This document shows positions 25,405 through 32,181 of a DNA stretch of 32,181 bases, one piece after another. Numbering within the stretch: the first letter of the stretch is position 1; each line of letters opens with the position of its first letter. The notes beneath the pieces were generated by a model. The model did no database searches. It had not been told where the DNA came from and saw nothing but the letters and a program-made list of their open reading frames with translations. The stretch comes from Muribaculaceae bacterium (GTDB lineage Bacteria > Bacteroidota > Bacteroidia > Bacteroidales > Muribaculaceae), in the NCBI GenBank assembly GCA_029068655.1, contig JAIECF010000214.1, forward strand, positions 1 through 32,181. Direction: 5' to 3'. Position numbers and translations under genes: made by a program.

Positions 25405-25436
25405 AAGGCCTCGGGAGTATTGCATCCCGAGGCCTT
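25405..25436. terminator. Rho-independent terminator after the symporter gene
   Basis: AAGGCCTCGGGA (405-416 of this kilobase) pairs perfectly with TCCCGAGGCCTT (425-436) around an 8-base loop. The minus strand continues TTATACGTTTATATTG. It sits between the symporter stop (25477) and the nuclease start (25372), both minus strand, so it should insulate them. Confidence 0.88.
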
Positions 25437-25452
25437 TTGATATAAGCGTTTC

Positions 25453-25487
25453 GCGCTACGCATCACGCATCACGCATTACGCATCAC
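25453..25487. repeat. Tandem heptamer array (GCATCAC-type) across the symporter stop codon
   Basis: Units on the plus strand are GCGCTAC (degenerate), GCATCAC, GCATCAC, GCATTAC and GCATCAC. The minus-strand stop codon (25477-25479) and the last two to three codons of the symporter gene lie within it. The hairpin terminator follows 17 bases further on. Confidence 0.85.
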
Positions 25488-26961
25488 GTCTTTTCTTCCA
25501 GAGGGCGGTCATATCCTCCAGGGTCTTGCCCTTGGTCTCGGGAACGAGCTTGGCAACAAACCATGCAGCTATTACGCAGATTACTCCATACAGGGCGTAG
25601 GCGAAGAAATGGCCGAAGCGTTGCCCCATGTCGCCCATGCTCATATTGTACATGGGAACGAACGTACTGCTGACGATGAAGTTGAATATCCACTGGAATG
25701 CCACCGCGATAGCGACAGCCTGCGAGCGTATGGTGTTCGGGAAGATCTCCGATATGAGCACCCAGCAGATAGGACCCCATGAGAACATGAACGACGCTGA
25801 GTAGACCATGATGCTCACTACCGGGAAGAGGGGAGGAAGCTCCACAAGGTTGGAGAGGGCTACGCCGAGCGCACCGATGGCCATGCCGATCGAACCCCAG
25901 ATGAGCAGAGGCTTGCGGCCAAGTTTCTCAACGGTGAATACTGCTACGAGAGTGAAGGCGATGTTTACGATACCCATGATTACAGTCTGAACCATCGGGT
26001 TGCCCATATTCATAGATTCGAAGATTCGTGGAGCATAGTAAAGCACCGCGTTGATGCCGACAGCCTGCTGGAACACTGAAAGCATGACGCCGATGAATAC
26101 GACCATGATGCCGAAAGAGAAGAGCTTCTCGCTCTGCACTGTGACGGTCTCCTTGATATTCTGAAGGATTTCCTGAGCTTTCGCACTGCCGTTGATCTTC
26201 GTGAGCACCTTGAGAGCCTGTGCGTCCTTGCCTACCATGGCGAGATAGCGGGGTGATTCAGGCACGAGGCAAACGAGGAATGTGAAGATACCGGCTACGT
26301 AAGCCTCCGATCCGAACATGTAGCGCCACCCTGTCTGGATGGTCCAGATATCTGAACTGGAGTGAACCTGGTAGATTGTCTCCCCTATCTTCTCGATGAT
26401 CGGCTGTGTGTGTTCGCCAAGGATAAGGAAGTTGACGAAATAGACTACAAGCTGACCGAATATGATGGCGAACTGGTTCCAGGAGACGAGCGTGCCGCGC
26501 ATATTGGATGGTGCTACCTCGGCGATATACATAGGGCAGATTGCGGATGCAAGGCCGACACCGATGCCTCCGATAATGCGGTAGATATTGAAGGTGATCA
26601 GCAGGTGAAAGCAGGGCTTGCCATACTCATGGATGAGAAATTCAGGATAATATGAGCCGAGCGCTGATATGAAGAAGAAAACGCCGGCGATGAAGAGAGC
26701 CATCTTTCGGCCGAGTCGGGTCGCAATGAGTCCGGATATGGCTGAGCCGATAATGCAGCCTAATAGGGCGCTTGAAGATGTGATGCCGTGGATTGTGTCT
26801 GTGTAGACGAAGTCTTTCGCGCCGAGGAAGAAGGCCTGCAGGCCTTTTTCGGCTCCGGAGATGACAGCCGTGTCATATCCGAATAGAAGGCCGCCGAGCA
26901 CCGCTACGAGCACTATCCCGAAGAGGTAGGCTTTACTGCCTTGATTGTTGTTTGAATTCAT
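25477..26961 (-). CDS. Sugar/H+ symporter, MFS (XylE-like)
   Basis: A 494-residue inner-membrane transporter with 12 predicted helices and the sugar-porter signatures GYDTAVISGAEKG (28-40), RLGRK (82-86), PESPRYL (234-240), EKLGRKPLL and VPETKGKTLEDM near the C-terminus. Residues matching the E. coli XylE xylose site are present: Gln170 (WNQFAIIFGQ), Gln298-Gln299 and Asn304 (QQAVGINAVLYY). This supports a pentose or hexose monosaccharide as substrate; xylose is likely but arabinose or glucose cannot be excluded. It has its own promoter about 125 bases upstream and a terminator downstream. Confidence 0.92.
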   Translation of the reverse strand: MNSNNNQGSKAYLFGIVLVAVLGGLLFGYDTAVISGAEKGLQAFFLGAKDFVYTDTIHGITSSSALLGCIIGSAISGLIATRLGRKMALFIAGVFFFISALGSYYPEFLIHEYGKPCFHLLITFNIYRIIGGIGVGLASAICPMYIAEVAPSNMRGTLVSWNQFAIIFGQLVVYFVNFLILGEHTQPIIEKIGETIYQVHSSSDIWTIQTGWRYMFGSEAYVAGIFTFLVCLVPESPRYLAMVGKDAQALKVLTKINGSAKAQEILQNIKETVTVQSEKLFSFGIMVVFIGVMLSVFQQAVGINAVLYYAPRIFESMNMGNPMVQTVIMGIVNIAFTLVAVFTVEKLGRKPLLIWGSIGMAIGALGVALSNLVELPPLFPVVSIMVYSASFMFSWGPICWVLISEIFPNTIRSQAVAIAVAFQWIFNFIVSSTFVPMYNMSMGDMGQRFGHFFAYALYGVICVIAAWFVAKLVPETKGKTLEDMTALWKKRRDA

Positions 26962-27087
26962 GGTTGTTTAGGTAATGTTTTTATGAAGTTTATTGTTTTT
27001 CAATGGCTTAAAAGGATGATGTTGAGGCCGCTGAACCTCGGACCTCATCTTCGGCACGATATTCGGGTGGAATAGGGAGTGCGAATG

Positions 27088-27095
27088 CAAAATTA
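27088..27095 (-). promoter_or_regulatory. Putative -7 box (TAATTTTG) for the symporter gene
   Basis: The minus-strand TAATTTTG matches TAnnTTTG; TTTT lies at the -33 distance. It predicts a leader of about 120 bases. Short CGAAT/ATTCG arms (27082-27086 and 27104-27108) flank the box. I see no recognisable riboswitch in the leader. Confidence 0.55.
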
Positions 27096-27125
27096 ATAAA
27101 AATATTCGTGAAATGAAAATAAAAA

Positions 27126-27155
27126 TCCAGCCTGCCGATTTACCGGCAGGCTGGA
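27126..27155 (-). terminator. Terminator of the susC-susD operon
   Basis: A perfect 12-bp stem (TCCAGCCTGCCG / CGGCAGGCTGGA) with a 6-base loop is followed on the minus strand by TTTTTATTTTCATTT. It begins 28 bases after the susD stop and separates the susCD transcript from the symporter promoter. Confidence 0.92.
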
Positions 27156-27183
27156 AAGTCTATAGATCGGTAATGTTATCGGT

Positions 27184-28971
27184 TCAGTCCCAACCGGGAT
27201 TCTGTTCGATCACGGCTCCTGTGTTGGAGTCAATGGCCTTCTGCGGGATGGGGAAGAGAGTCCACTTTGTGATTTTCGGCAGGTTTGAGCTGAAGCATCC
27301 GGGCCATGCCGAAGACTGGTCGGCAATACCCATGGCATGTGCGTTGATGCTGTTGATGCCGTCTTGTCCCATGCGGAGCAGAGTCGGCCAGCGCTGCTCC
27401 TCGAAGAAGAGTTCGCGTGCACGTTCGTCAAGGATATACTGCATGCTCATGTCGCCTGCTGTTGCCTTCTTTGAGCACTGCGCGCGATCGCGGAGTATAT
27501 TGATGTCGGATGCTGCGCCACCCGCGTCGTTCTTGCGGAGCTTGGCCTCGGCGCGTAGGAGGACTGTCTCTGCGGAACGGCATGCATACTGGTCAATGAA
27601 GTATGAGCTGCGCTGCCAGCCTTCGCTGAGGTCATCGTAGTTGTAGTCGTCGTCTGAAGCCCATTTTGCCCAGATGGGATAGAAGCGGTCGATGCGGGTA
27701 GAATCAAGCATGTCTTTGGTGACTACCTGTCCGTATTTTGAATGGTTCTTGTCTATGACAACGAAATTACGGTGGATGTTGCACTCAGCATTACGCATGT
27801 CGTCGCCATATTCCCCTTCCCAGATGTCGTTGATCACATAGCTTGTGGGGCTATTGCCGGAGATTCCACGGCCGCCTACATAAGCGCAGATATTGCCGCC
27901 TGGGTACTCGTCGGGATCAGATCCGTTCCAAGGGCAGTTCTCACCGTTCTCCTTGTATTCTTCCTTCCAGAAGGCATCGCGGAGCACCGGCGACCAGTTA
28001 CGCGGAGACTCGCTCTTGTTTCCTCCGAACTCATGATATACATCATAGTCATGCTGGAATACCCAGAGCGATTCAGTGTTTCCGCTCTCACGGTCCTGGT
28101 TGTCACGCTGGAAGAGGTCGAAGAAGACGTTGCCGTCCTCACGGTATGCTTCTACTCCGTTGACTGTCTTACCACCCTCGGCATTGGCGCGGGAGCCGAA
28201 TCTCTGAGTCATGAGCGGATGCAGGGCCATCACCTTGTCGGCATATGAGATCGCCTGGTCAAGGTCTGATGCATTGTTGTTTTTCACTATGGCGAGTCCG
28301 AGATATGCTTCCGAGAGGAAATGGTAGGCCGCACCCTTTGCAACACGTCCGGCTTCCGATGGATAGTCCGGAAGGTTCTCGGCTGCGATCTTAAGGTCGT
28401 CGATAGCCTGCTGATATGTTTCTTCGCGTGTAGAGCGCGTGAAGTCAAGCTTGAGCTCCTGATAGAACTGAGTGACCAGAGGTACACCGCCGAACATCTC
28501 CGCGAGTCTCAGGTAGCCGTAGCCGCGCATGAACATCATCTCGGCGTAGCACTCGTTGCGCTGTGCTTCGCTTTCCCACGATAGCCCTTCCTTCTGCACT
28601 CCTTCGAGGCTCTGGTTGGCGTAGTTCACGAGCTGGTACATCGCGTCGTAGATCTGGTTTGAAGAGTTCGACGAGGGGCTCCAGTTATTGAAGTTGCAGG
28701 TGTAGTTGCCGCTGGCGCGCCAGTTGGGCGTGTCTGCTACGTCTGCGCCAAGCCCCTTAAGGAAGTTGTTGCAGTCATACCAGTAGCGAATGTGGACGTA
28801 GAGGTTGGTCACGCAGGCGCGTACCTGGTCGGCTGTCTCGTAGGAGTTGGTGGTGGTGTAGATGGTGCGCGGCTTCTCTGTAAGGAAGTCCTTGTCGCTG
28901 TTGCACGAGGAGAGCATGGGGATCATTGCCAGTCCTCCGAGTGCGTATATTGCAATATTCTTGATTTTCAT
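27184..28971 (-). CDS. SusD/RagB family glycan-binding lipoprotein
   Basis: A 595-residue outer-membrane surface lipoprotein with Cys23 in PMLSSC as the lipidation site. The TPR-like SusD helices carry typical motifs: ETADQVRACVTNLYVHI, YAEMMFMRGYGYLRLAEMFGG, VPLVTQFY, YQQAIDDLKIAAENLP and GRVAKGAAYHFLSEAYLG. Near the end come ETVLLRAEAKLRKND and ILDERARELFFEEQRW. It caps the SusC barrel and binds the oligosaccharide. It starts 15 bases after the susC stop in the same operon. Its aromatic-rich surface would contact glycan, but the specific ligand is not readable from sequence. Confidence 0.96.
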   Translation of the reverse strand: MKIKNIAIYALGGLAMIPMLSSCNSDKDFLTEKPRTIYTTTNSYETADQVRACVTNLYVHIRYWYDCNNFLKGLGADVADTPNWRASGNYTCNFNNWSPSSNSSNQIYDAMYQLVNYANQSLEGVQKEGLSWESEAQRNECYAEMMFMRGYGYLRLAEMFGGVPLVTQFYQELKLDFTRSTREETYQQAIDDLKIAAENLPDYPSEAGRVAKGAAYHFLSEAYLGLAIVKNNNASDLDQAISYADKVMALHPLMTQRFGSRANAEGGKTVNGVEAYREDGNVFFDLFQRDNQDRESGNTESLWVFQHDYDVYHEFGGNKSESPRNWSPVLRDAFWKEEYKENGENCPWNGSDPDEYPGGNICAYVGGRGISGNSPTSYVINDIWEGEYGDDMRNAECNIHRNFVVIDKNHSKYGQVVTKDMLDSTRIDRFYPIWAKWASDDDYNYDDLSEGWQRSSYFIDQYACRSAETVLLRAEAKLRKNDAGGAASDINILRDRAQCSKKATAGDMSMQYILDERARELFFEEQRWPTLLRMGQDGINSINAHAMGIADQSSAWPGCFSSNLPKITKWTLFPIPQKAIDSNTGAVIEQNPGWD

Positions 28972-28986
28972 TTTCTTTAAAGGAGA

Positions 28987-31900
28987 TTAGAATGTTAGGT
29001 TGAGGCCGAGTGAGAAGGAGCGCGAGAGGGGATAGCCGTAAGAATATCCGGTGCCGACGGTCTGCTTGATTTCCGGGTCTCCGCCTTTCCACTTGGTGAT
29101 GGTGAAGAGGTTCTTGCATGCGAAGAATACCTTCAGGTTGTTGATGCCGCAAGCCTTGAGCGCAGGCTGATTGAAGGTGTAGGAGAGGCTGAGGTCTGAA
29201 AGTCGTACGAACGAGTAGTCCTGAAGCGGATAGAATCTTCCGTCGGTGTAGTTGATGCGCGGATATTCGTTGCTGCGGTTCTCCTCGGTCCACCAGCCGT
29301 GGTTGAGGTTGTTGTCGGTGTTCACATCGGAAAGCGTACGGTATGCGTAGAGGTTGCCCGCTTTGCCGTAGCCGTTGCCGCTGAAGATTCCGGTAAACAT
29401 TACGAAGAGCTGGAAATCCTTATAGCTGACGGTGTTGCCGAAGCCCATGCGGAAGTTCTCCTTGGAGTAGCCGAGGATCTGGCGGTCTTCGGATGTGATT
29501 GTCCCGTCACCGTCGGTGTCAGCAAACATCACGTCTCCCGGCTGAGCACCGTTCTTCTCCATGTATTCGGTGTCTTCTACCTGTACGATGCCGATGTTCT
29601 TATAGCCGTAGATCGCTCCGAGGCTCTTGTTGAGGAAGAGGCCGTTGGTGATGTCGTCGTTGCCGTCACCGTAGAGATCCTTCAGCTTGTTGCGGTTCAT
29701 ATAGAAATTGAGAGTGGAATTCCAGCTCCAGTCCTTGGTCTGGATGTTGGTGGTGTTGAGGGTTGCCTCGATGCCCCAGTTGTCTACTCTACCCATTGTG
29801 GCGTACATGCCGGTGAGGCCGTTGATCATGACTGGGATGCTGCGCCAGAAGATCTGGTCGGTCGTTTTGGATGTATAGGCGTCGAAGTCGAGGTTCACGC
29901 GGTTGTCGAAGAGGCCGAGCTCAAAGCCGTAGTTCCATGAGGTAGTGGTTTCCCATCCGAGGTTCACGTTGCCCATCGCTGTGATGCGCTGTCCCCAGCT
30001 TGCCTGAGATGCGTTGCCGAATGGATATACAAACCCGCCCGACTGTCCGAGCGTAATGGTGGAGAGTGTCTGGTAGGGGCTGAGCGACTGGTTGCCGTTC
30101 TTACCCCATGATGCCTTTAGTTTGAGGTTTGTGACGGGCACCACTTTTTCCATGAATGATTCGTTGGATACGGTCCACGCTACGCCGAATGCGGGGAAAG
30201 TACCCCACTTCTTTTCCGCACCGAATACTGAAGAACCGTCGCGGCGGATGGATGCGTTGAAATGGTAGCGCTGGTCGAAGTTGTAGTTGACACGTGCCAG
30301 ATAGCCTACGTCTGTGTGGCGGGCATATCCCGGTTTGATGATTTTCTGGGTTTCTGCGAGATTCAGGCCGTCATAGCTCAGGTTGGTGTTGCCGAGGGCT
30401 TTGAAGTCGGAGCCGTTCATCTGGCGAGTCTGATATTCGTAGGAGTCTCGTGTATACACAAGTGTCGCGTCTACGTAGTGCTGGTCAAATTGACCGCTGT
30501 AGCTGAGGATGTTGTCCCATACCCATGACTTGTCTTTGCGGTAGTAGTTGTAGCCGTTGGCGGAGCCGAGGTAGCCTGCTACGGCTGCGTCAGTATAGTA
30601 AGCGTCTGCATCTTCGATTGCCACGCCCGACATCTCGCGTACGTAGTAGCCTTCATGAGTGAAGTAGTCGCGCTCGGTATTCTGGAGTGTGAAGCTTCCG
30701 TTCATGCGGAACTGCAGACCCTTCACCCAGGGGCACTTTAGGATGAGGTGGCCTTTCAGGCTTGTGGTGTTATAGATGTCATGGTCGTCGATGGTGTTCG
30801 AAAGCACGCTCCAGAGGGGGTTGAGACGGTAACCGCCTTCGTTGACAGGATATTTGTTCACTTCTCCGTTCTGGCGGGTAGGCTGGCCGTAAGGGCTCAG
30901 ACGGGTAGTCTGGTAGAGGTCATAGACTGTCGGCCCGGAGTAATTGTTGTGTGAGTAGTTCATCTGTGCGCCGAGCTGAAGCCAGTCGGTGACATCGGAT
31001 GTGAGGCGTGTGTTCATTACGAAGCGCTCGTAGTCGTCGCCTACCACAACGCCTTCCTGCTTGGTATATGAACCCGAAGCATAGTAGTTGACTTTGCTGT
31101 TGGCTCCTGATACGGATACTGTGTAGTTCTGCATCAGTCCGATGCGGGTAGCATAGTCAAACCAGTCAGTAGTCTGTCCTTTCTTATAGTTCTCATATTC
31201 GAACTTCGACATCCAGGTCGGATCCGCGTTCTCGTCGAGGCCTGCGAGGATGTTGTTCTTCCTGATGTAGTCGGAAGGGCTGAGGAGGTCGGGCTTGGAT
31301 GCTGCGTTAGACCATGCCCATGATGTGGAAAGTGTTATGAGGGGCTTTCCTTCCACGCCTTTCTTTGTCGTGATCATGATCACGCCGTTGGCTGCCTGCG
31401 AACCGTAGGCGGCAAGTGATGTAGCGTCTTTGAGCACGCTCATCGACTCGATGATGGATGGGTCTATGTCGCGGAGAGCTCCCTGGAAGATGACGCCGTC
31501 AAGCACGATGAGGGGGTCGCTGCCGCCGTTGATCGATTTCTGGCCACGTACTACCATTGATGGCACCTGGCCTGCGCCCTGCTGCTGAGATACCGTGATA
31601 CCTGTTACTGTGCCGCGGAGTGCGTCCATAGCGTTTGAGGTCGGGATAAGGGAGAGTGGCGAGTCGGCAACTTTAACTGTTGACACGGAGCCGGTAAAGT
31701 TCTTTCTCTGCACCGAACCATAACCTACGATTACGACTTCGTCGAGCTGCTGGTTGTCTACTAGCATGGTGACTTTGAGTTCCTTCTGGCCGTTGATCTT
31801 GATTTTCTGGCCCAGATAGCCGATGTAGCTGATTGAAAGCACATCGCCGTTGCTTACGTTGAGGGTGAAGTTGCCGTCAAGGTCTGTGGCCGTACCGTTG

Positions 31901-32049
31901 GAGGTACCTTCCACCATGATGGTGGCGCCGATGATGCCCTCTCCCGTCTCGTCGAGTACTGTTCCGTGGAGCGGATAGGTCTGGGCTTTCATCGTGACTG
32001 TCCCAAGCAATACGAAGAACAGCCATACGAAGTAAAGTTCTTTTCTCAT
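28987..32049 (-). CDS. SusC/RagA TonB-linked outer-membrane transporter
   Basis: The 1020-residue protein has a signal peptide ending near MKA-QTYP, then a carboxypeptidase-regulatory-like domain (about 25-100, LHGTVLDETGEGIIGATI) and the TonB-box region DEVVIVGYGSVQRKN. The plug follows (about 115-230, including DPLIVLDGV and YGSQAANGVIMITTKKG), then a 22-stranded barrel ending SRSFSLGLNLTF. It imports the oligosaccharide bound by SusD using TonB energy. There is no N-terminal STN domain, so control by an ECF-sigma/anti-sigma pair is unlikely. No regulator is in the window. The 132 bases upstream contain no minus-strand TTTG, so the promoter is probably outside the window or non-standard. 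Confidence 0.97.
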   Translation of the reverse strand: MRKELYFVWLFFVLLGTVTMKAQTYPLHGTVLDETGEGIIGATIMVEGTSNGTATDLDGNFTLNVSNGDVLSISYIGYLGQKIKINGQKELKVTMLVDNQQLDEVVIVGYGSVQRKNFTGSVSTVKVADSPLSLIPTSNAMDALRGTVTGITVSQQQGAGQVPSMVVRGQKSINGGSDPLIVLDGVIFQGALRDIDPSIIESMSVLKDATSLAAYGSQAANGVIMITTKKGVEGKPLITLSTSWAWSNAASKPDLLSPSDYIRKNNILAGLDENADPTWMSKFEYENYKKGQTTDWFDYATRIGLMQNYTVSVSGANSKVNYYASGSYTKQEGVVVGDDYERFVMNTRLTSDVTDWLQLGAQMNYSHNNYSGPTVYDLYQTTRLSPYGQPTRQNGEVNKYPVNEGGYRLNPLWSVLSNTIDDHDIYNTTSLKGHLILKCPWVKGLQFRMNGSFTLQNTERDYFTHEGYYVREMSGVAIEDADAYYTDAAVAGYLGSANGYNYYRKDKSWVWDNILSYSGQFDQHYVDATLVYTRDSYEYQTRQMNGSDFKALGNTNLSYDGLNLAETQKIIKPGYARHTDVGYLARVNYNFDQRYHFNASIRRDGSSVFGAEKKWGTFPAFGVAWTVSNESFMEKVVPVTNLKLKASWGKNGNQSLSPYQTLSTITLGQSGGFVYPFGNASQASWGQRITAMGNVNLGWETTTSWNYGFELGLFDNRVNLDFDAYTSKTTDQIFWRSIPVMINGLTGMYATMGRVDNWGIEATLNTTNIQTKDWSWNSTLNFYMNRNKLKDLYGDGNDDITNGLFLNKSLGAIYGYKNIGIVQVEDTEYMEKNGAQPGDVMFADTDGDGTITSEDRQILGYSKENFRMGFGNTVSYKDFQLFVMFTGIFSGNGYGKAGNLYAYRTLSDVNTDNNLNHGWWTEENRSNEYPRINYTDGRFYPLQDYSFVRLSDLSLSYTFNQPALKACGINNLKVFFACKNLFTITKWKGGDPEIKQTVGTGYSYGYPLSRSFSLGLNLTF

Positions 32050-32181
32050 TAGTTTAGATGATTGGTTATTATTATGAATAAGTGTTAGGTGTATTTGCAG
32101 CTTGCTTGGTATGGATAGTGCGACTGCGACGTTTTTGCGACGCTTTGGCTCTATTAGTTAGTTAATTTTCATTATGTTGTT

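Noticed and set aside
26962..27087. Riboswitch in the symporter leader
   Set aside because: Only short four- to five-base stems could be drawn, and no known aptamer pattern is recognisable.
27742..28248. 168-codon open frame antisense to susD
   Set aside because: Fully covered by a well-supported SusD gene; no motif or plausible start context.
29299..29940. 213-codon open frame antisense to susC
   Set aside because: Its translation is Val/Glu/Ala-rich with no domain. It lies wholly opposite a complete SusC gene whose codon pattern explains the open frame.
32050..32181. susC promoter in the window
   Set aside because: No TAnnTTTG match on the minus strand in this stretch; only an AT-rich leader and a GCGAC-rich patch are seen.

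Overview
The window looks like a chromosomal segment of a gut Bacteroidales bacterium, most likely from the Muribaculaceae (S24-7) or a close relative. The evidence is a SusC/SusD pair, a PorT-PorP-GldK-L-M-N type IX secretion block, Bacteroidetes-type promoters (TAnnTTTG at -7) and the near absence of strong Shine-Dalgarno sequences. The family-level placement is an inference from protein style, not a search result. About 25 protein genes fill almost the whole window. I see no rRNA, tRNA, CRISPR array, insertion sequence or phage gene, and no gene-free stretch longer than about 225 bases.

Layout. (1) 225-3687: an exported tricorn-type protease and a small two-helix membrane protein. (2) 3784-5518, minus: KDPG aldolase and KDG kinase, the last two steps of uronate/ketodeoxygluconate catabolism, with a bidirectional-type terminator before them. 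(3) 5645-12887, plus: porT, porP-like, gldK, gldL, gldM and gldN, i.e. the outer-membrane lipoprotein ring (K/N) and inner-membrane motor (L/M) of the type IX secretion system with two outer-membrane partners. (4) 12945-18419, minus: five tightly overlapping genes for a surface glycan: a polyprenyl-phosphate glycosyltransferase, a GT-B glycosyltransferase, two GT2 enzymes and a Wzx-type flippase. A further GT2 gene faces the other way at 18496-19449. (5) 19488-22795, minus: an exported C1 (bleomycin-hydrolase-like) peptidase, a fucosyltransferase-like protein and a FemAB/GNAT-like acyltransferase. (6) 22921-32049: a GH51 alpha-L-arabinofuranosidase (plus), then a minus-strand NUC1 endonuclease lipoprotein, a XylE-like sugar/H+ symporter and a SusD-SusC pair, together suggesting use of arabinose- or xylose-containing plant glycans.

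How the parts may work together. SusC/D would bind and import oligosaccharides, GH51 would release arabinose and the symporter would bring monosaccharide into the cytoplasm. KdgK/Eda would finish acidic-sugar catabolism. The glycan operon beside the type IX block may make a surface polysaccharide; a functional link to secretion is conjecture.

I did not find a convincing wholly new system. The most unusual signals are non-coding: three short tandem arrays that all have a 7-base period but unrelated units, two of which run across stop codons; two genes whose start codon lies exactly four bases after the -7 box, predicting leaderless mRNAs; and similar palindromes abutting the -7 box of two separate divergent promoters.
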